Shown: in pieces, positions 6,005 through 11,875 of the stretch | How positions within the stretch are numbered: the first letter of the stretch is position 1 | How the letters are laid out: each line of letters starts with the position of its first letter | Assembly: GCA_963578605.1 (NCBI GenBank) | Contig: CAUZEA010000144.1 | Location: 1 to 11,875 of the forward strand | Direction of reading: 5' to 3' | DNA length: 11,875 nucleotides | DNA from: JAKVCB01 sp963578605 | GTDB lineage: Bacteria > Planctomycetota > Planctomycetia > Pirellulales > Lacipirellulaceae | The notes under the pieces: model-generated | Seen by the model: the letters and a program-made list of their open reading frames with translations, nothing else | What the model was told of the DNA's origin: nothing | Databases searched by the model: none | Program-made: the position numbers and the translations under genes

Positions 6005-8344
6005 TTAGCGAAACGCGGCTTTGAGTTGTTCGGGCGTGAGGGGCTTCCAGATGGTTCCTGCGATTCGGTAAGGACGGCCAATTTCGTAGAGTGTCAGGAT
6101 CGAACCATCCTTTAGCATTACGTTACTGGGGTGCCCGCCCCCGTTTATGCCCCAGCCGAGCATGTAAACTTCGTCCTGCCAGGTCTGGCCCTCATCACGG
6201 CTGATGTGGCCCCGCGCTCCGTAGGGAGAGCTCTTCTGGCCTGTGGCCAGGACCACCGTCCCCCCGGGGGTTTGCACCAAATCACCCGGGCACTCATAAA
6301 CACGAGAAACTCCACGTACCGGACTCCACGTGTAACCGTCGTCATCCGAATCACAAACGAACACGTTCTTGAATCGGCCTTCACGGACCAAGTCGTCTGG
6401 CAGCACAGGCCGCTGGTAACGGACGGCCGCCAGCAACCTGCCTGAGGACAAGCGGAGGATGTTGGTTTCGCAGGCCCCCATCCCATCGACCCCTGTAAAA
6501 CTCCAGTCGCCCCATGTTTTGCCTCCGTCACGGCTGCGGAAGACGCGGTCCCAAAAGATAAAGCGCTTGGCCTCAAACATCGATTGCAACCAGTTATTAC
6601 CCACCGTCATCAAAACAGTTCCGTCGGGTAGCTCAATAATTCGTTCGCTGTTTCCACGACCAACACTGTCGAAGGGGGCTGGATTAATGCGGACCGGCTC
6701 ACTCCAGGTCTGGCCATGGTCAGTAGAGCGGACCACCGACACCGCGTTGCGTTTTCCACCAAGTCCGTCGTCGTGGGTGTACCCCGCCAGGAGCGTACCG
6801 TCCCTTAAAGCCCCAAAGGACAAGACTTCTTGATGAAGCGTATGGGTGTGCTGCCAGCTTTGCCCTTCATCGCCAGACCGATAAATCCCTGCTTCTGTGC
6901 AGGCACAGACAAGGATATCGCCATCGGGTGTGCGGCAGGCGATAGGGCCCCAACCTGCACCCAGGTTGAGATGCTTGCCTGCGATACGACGGTAGACAAG
7001 GATCTCCGAATCGGTAAAGTAATCGCCCCCAGCCCACAGCAGGTTCGGATCAAACTGGAGCCGGCCGGTGGCCAACAACCCCTGGTCATCTGGCTCGGTG
7101 AATGCAGGGAAGGCCGGCGGTGGAAGTTCGAGTCCACGCGGCTTCCATCTTACCACTTGCAATGCCGGCTGGCCGACATGCTGTTGCAGGAATTCATCGC
7201 GCGTGGTTGTCGCACCGCGCGCGTAGGCGGTTACAATCACTCCGTCGTCGAGCACAACCGAACTGGGCCCTCCGCCACTACTGCAGGGGAACGACTCGTG
7301 CCACCATCCTGGCAAATCATTGCCAAACGTGTAACGCGTAAAGCCCAGGACATAAACCTTCGGCTGCCAGGTTTGCCCGCCATCGTGGCTGATAAGAGCA
7401 CGTGGCCCATAGGGCGGGCCACTTTGTTCATAAACGAGAACAATGGCCCCATCAGCAAGTTTCAGAAGCTCTCCTCCTCGTTCGCCATGGCGCGTGACAA
7501 CCTGGAAGTCACTCCAAGTGCGGCCATTGTCATCCGAGTGGGCCACCCCAACGTTGTCGACCGCCTGCTCAACTCCGGCGACTTGACCTCGACCCCACGC
7601 CACTAACATCAACCGGCCGTCGGGCAAGGACAAGACATTCGCTTGTGCAATACCCTCGCCCAATTCGGAAACCACCTGCCACGATCGACCATCGTCGGCC
7701 GAACGGTACAGCCTTCCAAAAAACACCTTCTCGCCGTCGGCAGTTCGCCAGAGGGTCACCGGCAATAAAAGCGACCCATCCTGCAACTGGACAATCGGCA
7801 CGCCATGGCCCGCGCTGGCCCCCTCGTAAGGCTTCGGGTCGATCGCGCCCACAGGTCGCCATGAAACCCCGCCGTTGGCGGAACTTGCAATTCCCAGCCC
7901 TGTGCCCTTTGCGTAGGCAATTCGAAGTTTTCCATCACTGGCCCCCATGGCCTGCACATCACCGATGGCCACGCTGTCGACCACGATATCGGCCTGGGCC
8001 TGCCAGTTCTGCCCACCGTCATCGGAGGTGAGCAGATGGCCACCCGCACCTGCCAGGTAGAGCTGCCCGGCTGAATCCCGGCACAAGACCGGGTCACGAT
8101 CGCCGGTCAACACAGCCTGTCGCCGGGCCGATAGACGCCGAAAGACAAGAACTTCATCCGGCAGGTAATCACCACTGTAGCGACCTTGCTGCAGGAGAGT
8201 TGGCTTGACCTGCCAGTTTTGGGCGTCGGCAGACCGAGTCCACCACACCAAGCCATTGACACACACGATCAGCCAGACCAGAAAGCTGCACGCTAGTTGC
8301 ACTACAAAATCCCGTTCGTTGTTTTTCGTTCGCAGGCACCCCAT
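6005..8344 (-). CDS. Exported sialidase-like BNR/Asp-box protein, two tandem propellers
   Basis: A 779-residue protein with a long N-terminal hydrophobic segment (about 17-36) and a possible cleavage site near ADAQ (39-42). Ten Asp-box motifs (SxDxGxxW) are visible, starting at residues 107, 155, 215, 270, 319, 490, 540, 604, 666 and 715. They fall in two sets of five, around 55-405 and 430-770. The start of each half is alike (DEVLVFRR at 63-70 and SEILVYRR at 446-453), pointing to an internal duplication of a beta-propeller domain. The protein belongs with BNR_2/sialidase-superfamily proteins, but the RIP motif of true sialidases is not seen, so a sialic-acid activity should not be assumed. 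A good ribosome binding site (AGAGGG, 8352-8357) lies 7 bases before the ATG. The lipoprotein gene is 115 bases upstream and the Tat glycosidase-like gene 114 bases downstream. Confidence 0.88.
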   Translation of the reverse strand: MGCLRTKNNERDFVVQLACSFLVWLIVCVNGLVWWTRSADAQNWQVKPTLLQQGRYSGDYLPDEVLVFRRLSARRQAVLTGDRDPVLCRDSAGQLYLAGAGGHLLTSDDGGQNWQAQADIVVDSVAIGDVQAMGASDGKLRIAYAKGTGLGIASSANGGVSWRPVGAIDPKPYEGASAGHGVPIVQLQDGSLLLPVTLWRTADGEKVFFGRLYRSADDGRSWQVVSELGEGIAQANVLSLPDGRLMLVAWGRGQVAGVEQAVDNVGVAHSDDNGRTWSDFQVVTRHGERGGELLKLADGAIVLVYEQSGPPYGPRALISHDGGQTWQPKVYVLGFTRYTFGNDLPGWWHESFPCSSGGGPSSVVLDDGVIVTAYARGATTTRDEFLQQHVGQPALQVVRWKPRGLELPPPAFPAFTEPDDQGLLATGRLQFDPNLLWAGGDYFTDSEILVYRRIAGKHLNLGAGWGPIACRTPDGDILVCACTEAGIYRSGDEGQSWQHTHTLHQEVLSFGALRDGTLLAGYTHDDGLGGKRNAVSVVRSTDHGQTWSEPVRINPAPFDSVGRGNSERIIELPDGTVLMTVGNNWLQSMFEAKRFIFWDRVFRSRDGGKTWGDWSFTGVDGMGACETNILRLSSGRLLAAVRYQRPVLPDDLVREGRFKNVFVCDSDDDGYTWSPVRGVSRVYECPGDLVQTPGGTVVLATGQKSSPYGARGHISRDEGQTWQDEVYMLGWGINGGGHPSNVMLKDGSILTLYEIGRPYRIAGTIWKPLTPEQLKAAFR

Positions 8345-8351
8345 CTCTTTT

Positions 8352-8357
8352 CCCTCT
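8352..8357 (-). promoter_or_regulatory. Ribosome binding site of the Asp-box protein gene
   Basis: On the minus strand AGAGGG, within a purine-rich run, ends 7 bases before the ATG at 8344. It is the best Shine-Dalgarno sequence among the genes between 1992 and 8915 and supports this start. Confidence 0.65.
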
Positions 8358-8459
8358 CCCGATGGTCAATGTTTCGGAACCAGCCAGCACACAACCCATT
8401 AGAACACAAGCACCAAAAAGCTGCCACGACGGCAACCGGTTGCGTGAAGCGGAACTCGA

Positions 8460-8915
8460 CTAACGCGCTGGATCTGCAGAGTGTGCCTGGCCGGAGGTCA
8501 GGTCAAACTTAAAGTCGTTGGGCCCGCCCGGTTTAACCTCGGCTGTGAGTTCAGTGCTGCGGTTGTATCTGCCGGGCAGGTATTGAGCCACCTGATCCAC
8601 CATCGCTCCGAAGGTGGGATCCTTCACCTGCTGTCCGGTCTTTCGAGTTGCGGTGATTTCAACGCGGTACTTTCCGGCAAACAAACTCTTGCCAGGCGGA
8701 ATCGAGAATCTTCCGTCCACGATTTCAGCGCCCGCGGTCGGCCCCGTGGTTCCCGCAACCGGACGAAAAGAAATGCTGCCCCTGCCCAGCGGTTGGCCAT
8801 CGAGTGTCACCTCACCTTGGACCGCGAGCCGACCACCAGCGTGATCACTGCATCCGTTCAGTGCCAACAACAGTCCCAGCGCAACGAGGCTGGGGTAACG
8901 AACGACTAACTTCAC
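8460..8915 (-). CDS. Small lipoprotein with transthyretin/carboxypeptidase-regulatory-like fold
   Basis: A 151-residue protein that starts with GTG at 8915; an in-frame stop and no other start codon lie just upstream. A lipoprotein signal (LVALGLLLALNGC) gives a lipid-modified Cys at C22, although Asn at -2 is not ideal for the lipobox. The mature part matches the short lipoproteins common in planctomycetes: VQGEVTLDGQPLGRGSISF (32-50), then a core ending in FAGKYRVEITATRK (78-91). This is a beta-sandwich like carboxypeptidase regulatory or transthyretin-like domains, with no enzymatic residues. It is the first gene after the terminator at 9129-9166 and probably leads the unit with the Asp-box protein. 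Its role is unknown; planctomycete loci for exported proteins often contain one. Confidence 0.85.
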   Translation of the reverse strand: MKLVVRYPSLVALGLLLALNGCSDHAGGRLAVQGEVTLDGQPLGRGSISFRPVAGTTGPTAGAEIVDGRFSIPPGKSLFAGKYRVEITATRKTGQQVKDPTFGAMVDQVAQYLPGRYNRSTELTAEVKPGGPNDFKFDLTSGQAHSADPAR

Positions 8916-9128
8916 TTGGGGTTCACAAAACCGGGAGAGTGCAAGGCGCCACTGGAGCTAAGCCGACACCGGCGTGCGGGCGCTCAAAAATTGGGTATGC
9001 CGCGAACCGCTCTTCGTTGAGCAACGAGGAAAGTTGTAGTCGAACCAGCACTGACTGTGAAGGTCCGTTATTTGCCCGGAGCGTTTTCCCAGCAGTGCTA
9101 TTAAAAGCACAACCTATTTTCACCGACG
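8916..9128 (-). promoter_or_regulatory. Leader region upstream of the lipoprotein gene
   Basis: About 210 bases lie between the terminator and the lipoprotein start, so a promoter for the lipoprotein/Asp-box unit is expected here. No strong -35/-10 pair was found. Two inverted repeats are visible: TCGTTG-AG-CAACGA (9014-9027, perfect 6-bp arms) and GTGCT-attaaa-AGCAC (9095-9110). Either could be an operator or an RNA hairpin. An open frame of 66 codons crosses the region but does not look like a gene. Confidence 0.3.
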
Positions 9129-9166
9129 AAAAAACGGGGCCGACCGGCTGGAACCGATCGACCCCG
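9129..9166 (-). terminator. Strong intrinsic terminator of the PEP-CTERM gene
   Basis: On the minus strand a 13-bp GC-rich stem (arms 9154-9166 and 9135-9147, with two G-U pairs), a 6-base loop and then six Ts (9129-9134). The stem begins about 31 bases after the stop codon at 9198. The form is that of a classic rho-independent terminator. It separates the PEP-CTERM genes from the lipoprotein/Asp-box/glycosidase genes into different transcription units. Confidence 0.88.
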
Positions 9167-9197
9167 CTGGAAAACTCGCGAACAACGTCACCGGGCG

Positions 9198-10157
9198 TTA
9201 TCGGCTGCGTCGCCGACCCAGCAGAACCAGGCTTCCAAGCGAAAGCAGGCTCAATGCCGTTGGCTCGGGGATATTAAGTCCGGCATTAAAATTCTGTGTC
9301 ACTTCGGCAGCCGTTAAGACATCTTTGTAGATCGCAAATTTGTAGGCTTTACCCTTGGGTGATGCTCGGTTGCTGTCCGGGTGCCTGCCACCGAAGGTCC
9401 AGTTGCCACCTCCAGCAGCCGCCAGGATATTGGCCAGGGTCGACTTGTATTCAAAATTTTCCACCGCCCCTGTCTTGTCGATAATCGGCAAACCGTCTTT
9501 ATACCCGGTAAAGGTGCCATAGCTTCCGGCCCCCCCATCGAAGGTAAAGACGTACTGGTGCAACCCTGCCAAATCATCGGAGGCCACGCCATTGGAGCCG
9601 GCCCCATCGTTGCCTGTGTCATAACCACCGTAGGCGCTATTCACGATGTCTGAATCCTTAGTCCAGCCTAGATTTCCGCTGATGGCCGGAAAATCGTGAT
9701 TGCGAGTGTCATGCTGAACGTTGACCAGGGAGCCATCCTTTGAAACCAGGTTTAGCAGCATAAACATTGACGTACCAATGTCACCATCGCCGAACTTGTT
9801 GTCACAGGTTTTACAAATCTGGTCGAGATCGAGCCAGAACTCGATGGTGGCGTCCCCCTCGTCCCCTAGCATGTCACTCAAGGTATTAGCCGGAATCAAC
9901 ACATGCGAGCCGTCAGCGCCTGCTCCCCTACCGCCGGGCAAATTCACGTATCCCAAATTGCCCCCGCTGGGCTGTACCAACGTGGCGGCTGAGCCCAACG
10001 TTCCGTCAACCGAACCAACCCGATCTGCCAGGCTGCCAGTTGAGTATTCGTGCAGCAGAATCAAGTTGTCGTTTACCGTTCCTGCTACTGCTGGAGAAAC
10101 CACTAAAAACGCGAAACCGGCTAACGCACTCCAACTTACTATACCTTTGATGTTCAT
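9198..10157 (-). CDS. LamG-like exported protein with PEP-CTERM sorting tail
   Basis: A 319-residue protein. The N-terminus is a signal peptide (ALAGFAFLVVSPAVA, 11-25, cleavage before G26). The main part (about 30-290) resembles LamG/concanavalin A-like domains: GDATIEFWLDLD (101-112), GLHQYVFTFDGG (198-209), GGGNWTFGGRHPD (249-261) and KFAIYKDVLTAAEV (273-286). The tail is a PEP-CTERM signal: PEP at 297-299, a hydrophobic stretch of about 15 residues and a basic end (RRRSR). By family knowledge such proteins are cut by an exosortase and released or placed in the outer matrix. A CxxC pair (CKTC, 115-118) is unusual. A ribosome binding site (AAAGGA, 10166-10171) sits 8 bases before the ATG. 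It is a paralogue of the next upstream gene, and a strong terminator follows it. Confidence 0.9.
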   Translation of the reverse strand: MNIKGIVSWSALAGFAFLVVSPAVAGTVNDNLILLHEYSTGSLADRVGSVDGTLGSAATLVQPSGGNLGYVNLPGGRGAGADGSHVLIPANTLSDMLGDEGDATIEFWLDLDQICKTCDNKFGDGDIGTSMFMLLNLVSKDGSLVNVQHDTRNHDFPAISGNLGWTKDSDIVNSAYGGYDTGNDGAGSNGVASDDLAGLHQYVFTFDGGAGSYGTFTGYKDGLPIIDKTGAVENFEYKSTLANILAAAGGGNWTFGGRHPDSNRASPKGKAYKFAIYKDVLTAAEVTQNFNAGLNIPEPTALSLLSLGSLVLLGRRRSR

Positions 10158-10289
10158 GAGGACGATCCTTTCATCGATTAGTGCAAACTATTTGCCGCGC
10201 GACAAAAATCAGCTTGCACGAGATCACAACGGTTAAAAAATCCAAGTAATTCAAGCTTGAACAGCTACTGATTCGATCTCCTTCAATTC
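10158..10289 (-). promoter_or_regulatory. Intergenic region between the two PEP-CTERM genes
   Basis: 132 bases that contain a ribosome binding site AAAGGA (10166-10171) for the downstream gene and a perfect 12-bp palindrome TTCAAGCTTGAA (10250-10261). On the minus strand the palindrome is followed about 10 bases later by six Ts, so it could be a weak terminator of the upstream gene or an operator. No clear promoter was found. Confidence 0.3.
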
Positions 10290-11507
10290 TTAAAAGCAAC
10301 TATTTCGTCTGCAAAACACGGTCCCAATTACGGCCAAAAACAGGAGTGTTAAACTGCCAGGCTCCGGCACTGCACCACTGCCCGAACTACTGCCCGTAGC
10401 GGCAGTGTTGCCAAAGTTTGCCTTCCAGATATCGTAGTCCTCGTTGGTTACCGATCCCGAGCTTGCGGTTGGATCTTCGTTTGGAAGGGCAAATCCTGTC
10501 GCCCAGTTATCCTTCCACACCGTGTAGTCGGCCGCATCAACCACGCCATTTTCGTTGTAGTCACCCACAACGCCTCCCGGACCCGGGGTCCCACCGCCAA
10601 ACTGGTCCATTCCGTCCATATAATTTGCATTCACGTCCTCGGCCGACAGGGCAGTGTCGTAAATCAGCGTGCGATAGAGTTTACCAATCGGACCGGTACC
10701 AAACTCCCCATAACCGCTGCCAATCGCATCCGGTACCATGCCCCCCACCGCAAATTCACCGCCCCCGGCCAGCGTGAACATGTTGGCACCCCCCGGACCA
10801 GTCATGTAGACGTCGCTTGCGAGGCCATCTCCCCAGGGCGTAAGCGGGTCACCCACCATGGGCTGACCATCCCGAAAAATGGTCCACGTTCCATTGGCGG
10901 TTGGCTGGTTACCGTCAAATGCCCACACCCATTGGTGCAAGCCTTCCATGCTTGACCGCATCGCATCACCGCCACGATAGCTACTGTTGATGATATCACT
11001 GTCTTTAGATCCACCAACCACGTGTTCGGGAGCATCGGGCTGACGGTTATCAAAGTACAACGTTGCATAGGACCCCCCGAACGACCATGCGTGGAAAATA
11101 TTGAATCGGCTATTCCCATCTTCGGACCCAAGGGTATTGGTAGGGTCAAAATCAATCCAGACTTCGATGCTCGCGTCGCCACCAGCCAGTTCCGATACCT
11201 CGTGTAGACTTTGACCGTTGAGAAGATCGTTGTTTTCTTTTGTCGGTAAAATGACTTGCGAGTTCGCGCCACCCGGGAGGTTCACATAACCGGGAGTTTC
11301 TCCCGACGGGGCGACGAGCTCCGCCGCCGAACCTTCTAAGATGATGCCGTCGCGATTGCCAGGAGCCAAATCCTCCAAGCCACTGGCTTGAAAGTAATCG
11401 AGCTGAACAACCGGATTGCCCACAGGCGCTGCAGACGCCCGAGAGGAGACACATAACGCCAAAGATATCACCAGCATTGCTGGTAAGTTGAATTTCCCTG
11501 AGAACAT
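10290..11507 (-). CDS. LamG-like exported protein with dockerin-like repeats and PEP-CTERM tail
   Basis: A 405-residue protein when started at the ATG at 11507. The frame is open to a TTG at 11588, but the ATG is preceded by GGGGG 8 bases away (11516-11520) and begins a good signal peptide (LPAMLVISLALCVSSRASAA, 8-27). A LamG-like domain (about 30-300) shares GYVNLPGG, KDSDIINSSYRGGD and GLHQWVWAFDG with the neighbouring paralogue. Residues 316-366 are a dockerin-like pair: DYNENGVVDAADYTVWKDN keeps the calcium-loop pattern, while the second repeat (VTNEDYDIWKANFG) is degenerate. The tail is PEP-CTERM: VPEPG near 380-384, a hydrophobic segment and CRRNSCF at the end, with two Cys that are uncommon there. 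The dockerin-plus-PEP-CTERM arrangement is frequent in planctomycetes and probably works in surface or matrix attachment rather than in a cellulosome. Confidence 0.88.
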   Translation of the reverse strand: MFSGKFNLPAMLVISLALCVSSRASAAPVGNPVVQLDYFQASGLEDLAPGNRDGIILEGSAAELVAPSGETPGYVNLPGGANSQVILPTKENNDLLNGQSLHEVSELAGGDASIEVWIDFDPTNTLGSEDGNSRFNIFHAWSFGGSYATLYFDNRQPDAPEHVVGGSKDSDIINSSYRGGDAMRSSMEGLHQWVWAFDGNQPTANGTWTIFRDGQPMVGDPLTPWGDGLASDVYMTGPGGANMFTLAGGGEFAVGGMVPDAIGSGYGEFGTGPIGKLYRTLIYDTALSAEDVNANYMDGMDQFGGGTPGPGGVVGDYNENGVVDAADYTVWKDNWATGFALPNEDPTASSGSVTNEDYDIWKANFGNTAATGSSSGSGAVPEPGSLTLLFLAVIGTVFCRRNSCF

Positions 11508-11515
11508 TAACAATT

Positions 11516-11520
11516 CCCCC
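11516..11520 (-). promoter_or_regulatory. Ribosome binding site that decides the start of the dockerin/PEP-CTERM gene
   Basis: GGGGG on the minus strand ends 8 bases before the ATG at 11507. It is not a textbook AGGAGG, but together with the signal peptide it favours this ATG over the TTG at 11588. Confidence 0.5.
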
Positions 11521-11732
11521 AAAACAGAGCTGTCAAATCCCCTTCCCTCGGTGCGGGAAACAACCGTCAGGATACAGCAGCGTACCAATCACTCATGGGC
11601 GATGCGATAAGTACGTTGCAGCCGACCATCACCACGCAGCTGTTATTATGACAAACAATCTAGAAACTTACAACTATTTCCCCCCGTCCCTTGCCTGCGT
11701 CGAACAATTATTATCACCGTCAGCAAGTTCAA

Positions 11733-11750
11733 TTGGGTCATTTTGGGTCA
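11733..11750. repeat. Direct repeat TTGGGTCA x2 with 10-base period
   Basis: Two exact copies of TTGGGTCA start 10 bases apart (11733 and 11743), the next base run being GTAGTGTCCC. The copies lie about 15-30 bases beyond the stop codon of the transposase-like tail, a place where transposase-binding repeats or the terminal inverted repeat of an insertion sequence would be expected. Confidence 0.5.
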
Positions 11751-11764
11751 GTAGTGTCCCAACG

Positions 11765-11875
11765 TTAGTCGAATAGTAGCAACTGGTTAGGGCGAGGGGG
11801 TAGTGGATTATTGTAATCGATTTGCGAAAACAGCTCCTGTAGCGGTGTTTTCTCGAAAATCGAGACACTCAGCAT
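11765..11875 (-). mobile_element. C-terminal end of a probable IS4-type transposase (partial, cut by window edge)
   Basis: On the minus strand an open frame runs from the right edge to a TAA at 11765-11767 and gives 36 residues: begins LSVSIFEKTPLQELF and ends NQLLLFD. This resembles, from memory, the C-terminus of IS4-family transposases (pattern LSVxxFEKTPI...NQLxLFD). The ATG at 11873-11875 may be only an internal Met, the gene continuing to the right. The hairpin at 11845-11868 lies inside the frame. A longer frame in another phase (11674-11868) is a shadow. The catalytic DDE residues would be outside the window, so the family is not proven. Confidence 0.5.
11845..11868. repeat. Inverted repeat near the right edge
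   Basis: GTGT and ACAC flank CTCGA-AAA-TCGAG, giving a 9-bp stem with a 3-base TTT bulge and a 3-base loop. No T-run follows, so it is not a good terminator. It lies within the transposase-like frame and may be chance. Confidence 0.35.

Larger units (their letters stand above)
11508..11764. other. Intergenic region between the PEP-CTERM gene and the insertion-sequence edge
   Basis: About 257 bases with no supported gene. It contains a short stem TTCCC/GGGAA (11543-11559), a TTGACA (minus strand) too close to the start codon to be a usual -35, and a direct repeat TTGGGTCA at 11733-11740 and 11743-11750 with a 10-base period. If the right edge is an insertion sequence, its terminus should lie near 11730-11765; it cannot be fixed without the other end. 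Confidence 0.4.

Noticed and set aside
8923..9123. A 66-codon minus-strand frame in the leader between the terminator and the lipoprotein
   Set aside because: It starts with GTG, has no ribosome binding site and resembles no family; it is more likely untranslated leader.
11531..11536. TTGACA on the minus strand as a -35 box
   Set aside because: The matching -10 would overlap the start codon and has no similarity to TATAAT.
11508..11588. 27 extra codons at the start of the dockerin/PEP-CTERM gene from a TTG
   Set aside because: The signal peptide begins at the ATG at 11507, which has its own ribosome binding site; the extension has no signal-peptide character.
11674..11868. A 64-codon minus-strand frame at the right edge
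   Set aside because: Another phase of the same DNA gives a peptide resembling a transposase tail, and an in-frame stop lies just before this GTG start.

Overview
The window looks like chromosome of a planctomycete, probably of the Pirellulales. The main reasons are two exported proteins ending in PEP-CTERM sorting tails, one of which also carries a dockerin-like repeat pair just before the tail, plus a short lipoprotein with a carboxypeptidase-regulatory-like fold, a Tat-exported glycosidase-like protein and a large Asp-box protein. No genus can be named from the sequence alone.

Layout: one plus-strand gene at the left end (94-1974) encodes two fused metallo-beta-lactamase-fold domains. It converges, 17 bases apart, on a long run of seven minus-strand genes. 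Read in the direction of transcription (right to left) these are: a LamG-like protein with dockerin and PEP-CTERM (10290-11507), a paralogous LamG-like PEP-CTERM protein (9198-10157), a strong intrinsic terminator (9129-9166), a small lipoprotein (8460-8915), a sialidase-like protein with ten Asp-boxes (6005-8344), a Tat-exported glycosyl-hydrolase-like protein (4235-5890), a 257-base gap with possible promoter and operator elements, an enolase-superfamily sugar-acid dehydratase (2817-3977), and an amidohydrolase family 2 protein (1992-2813) that starts 3 bases after the dehydratase stop. At the extreme right edge (11765-11875) lies a short open stretch that reads like the last 36 residues of an IS4-type transposase, which would make that edge the end of an insertion sequence.

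How the genes may work together (inference): the exported Asp-box protein and glycosidase-like protein could bind or cut a polymer outside the cytoplasm. The dehydratase keeps every active-site residue of D-galactonate dehydratase. With the amidohydrolase, whose family includes sugar lactonases, it could process an acid sugar or lactone in the cytoplasm. The two LamG/PEP-CTERM proteins are probably a separate transcription unit of surface or matrix proteins, because the terminator sits between them and the lipoprotein. No CRISPR array, tRNA, rRNA or phage module was seen. The most interesting content is this possible uncharacterised carbohydrate locus and the complementary loss of metal ligands in the two halves of the MBL-fold protein.
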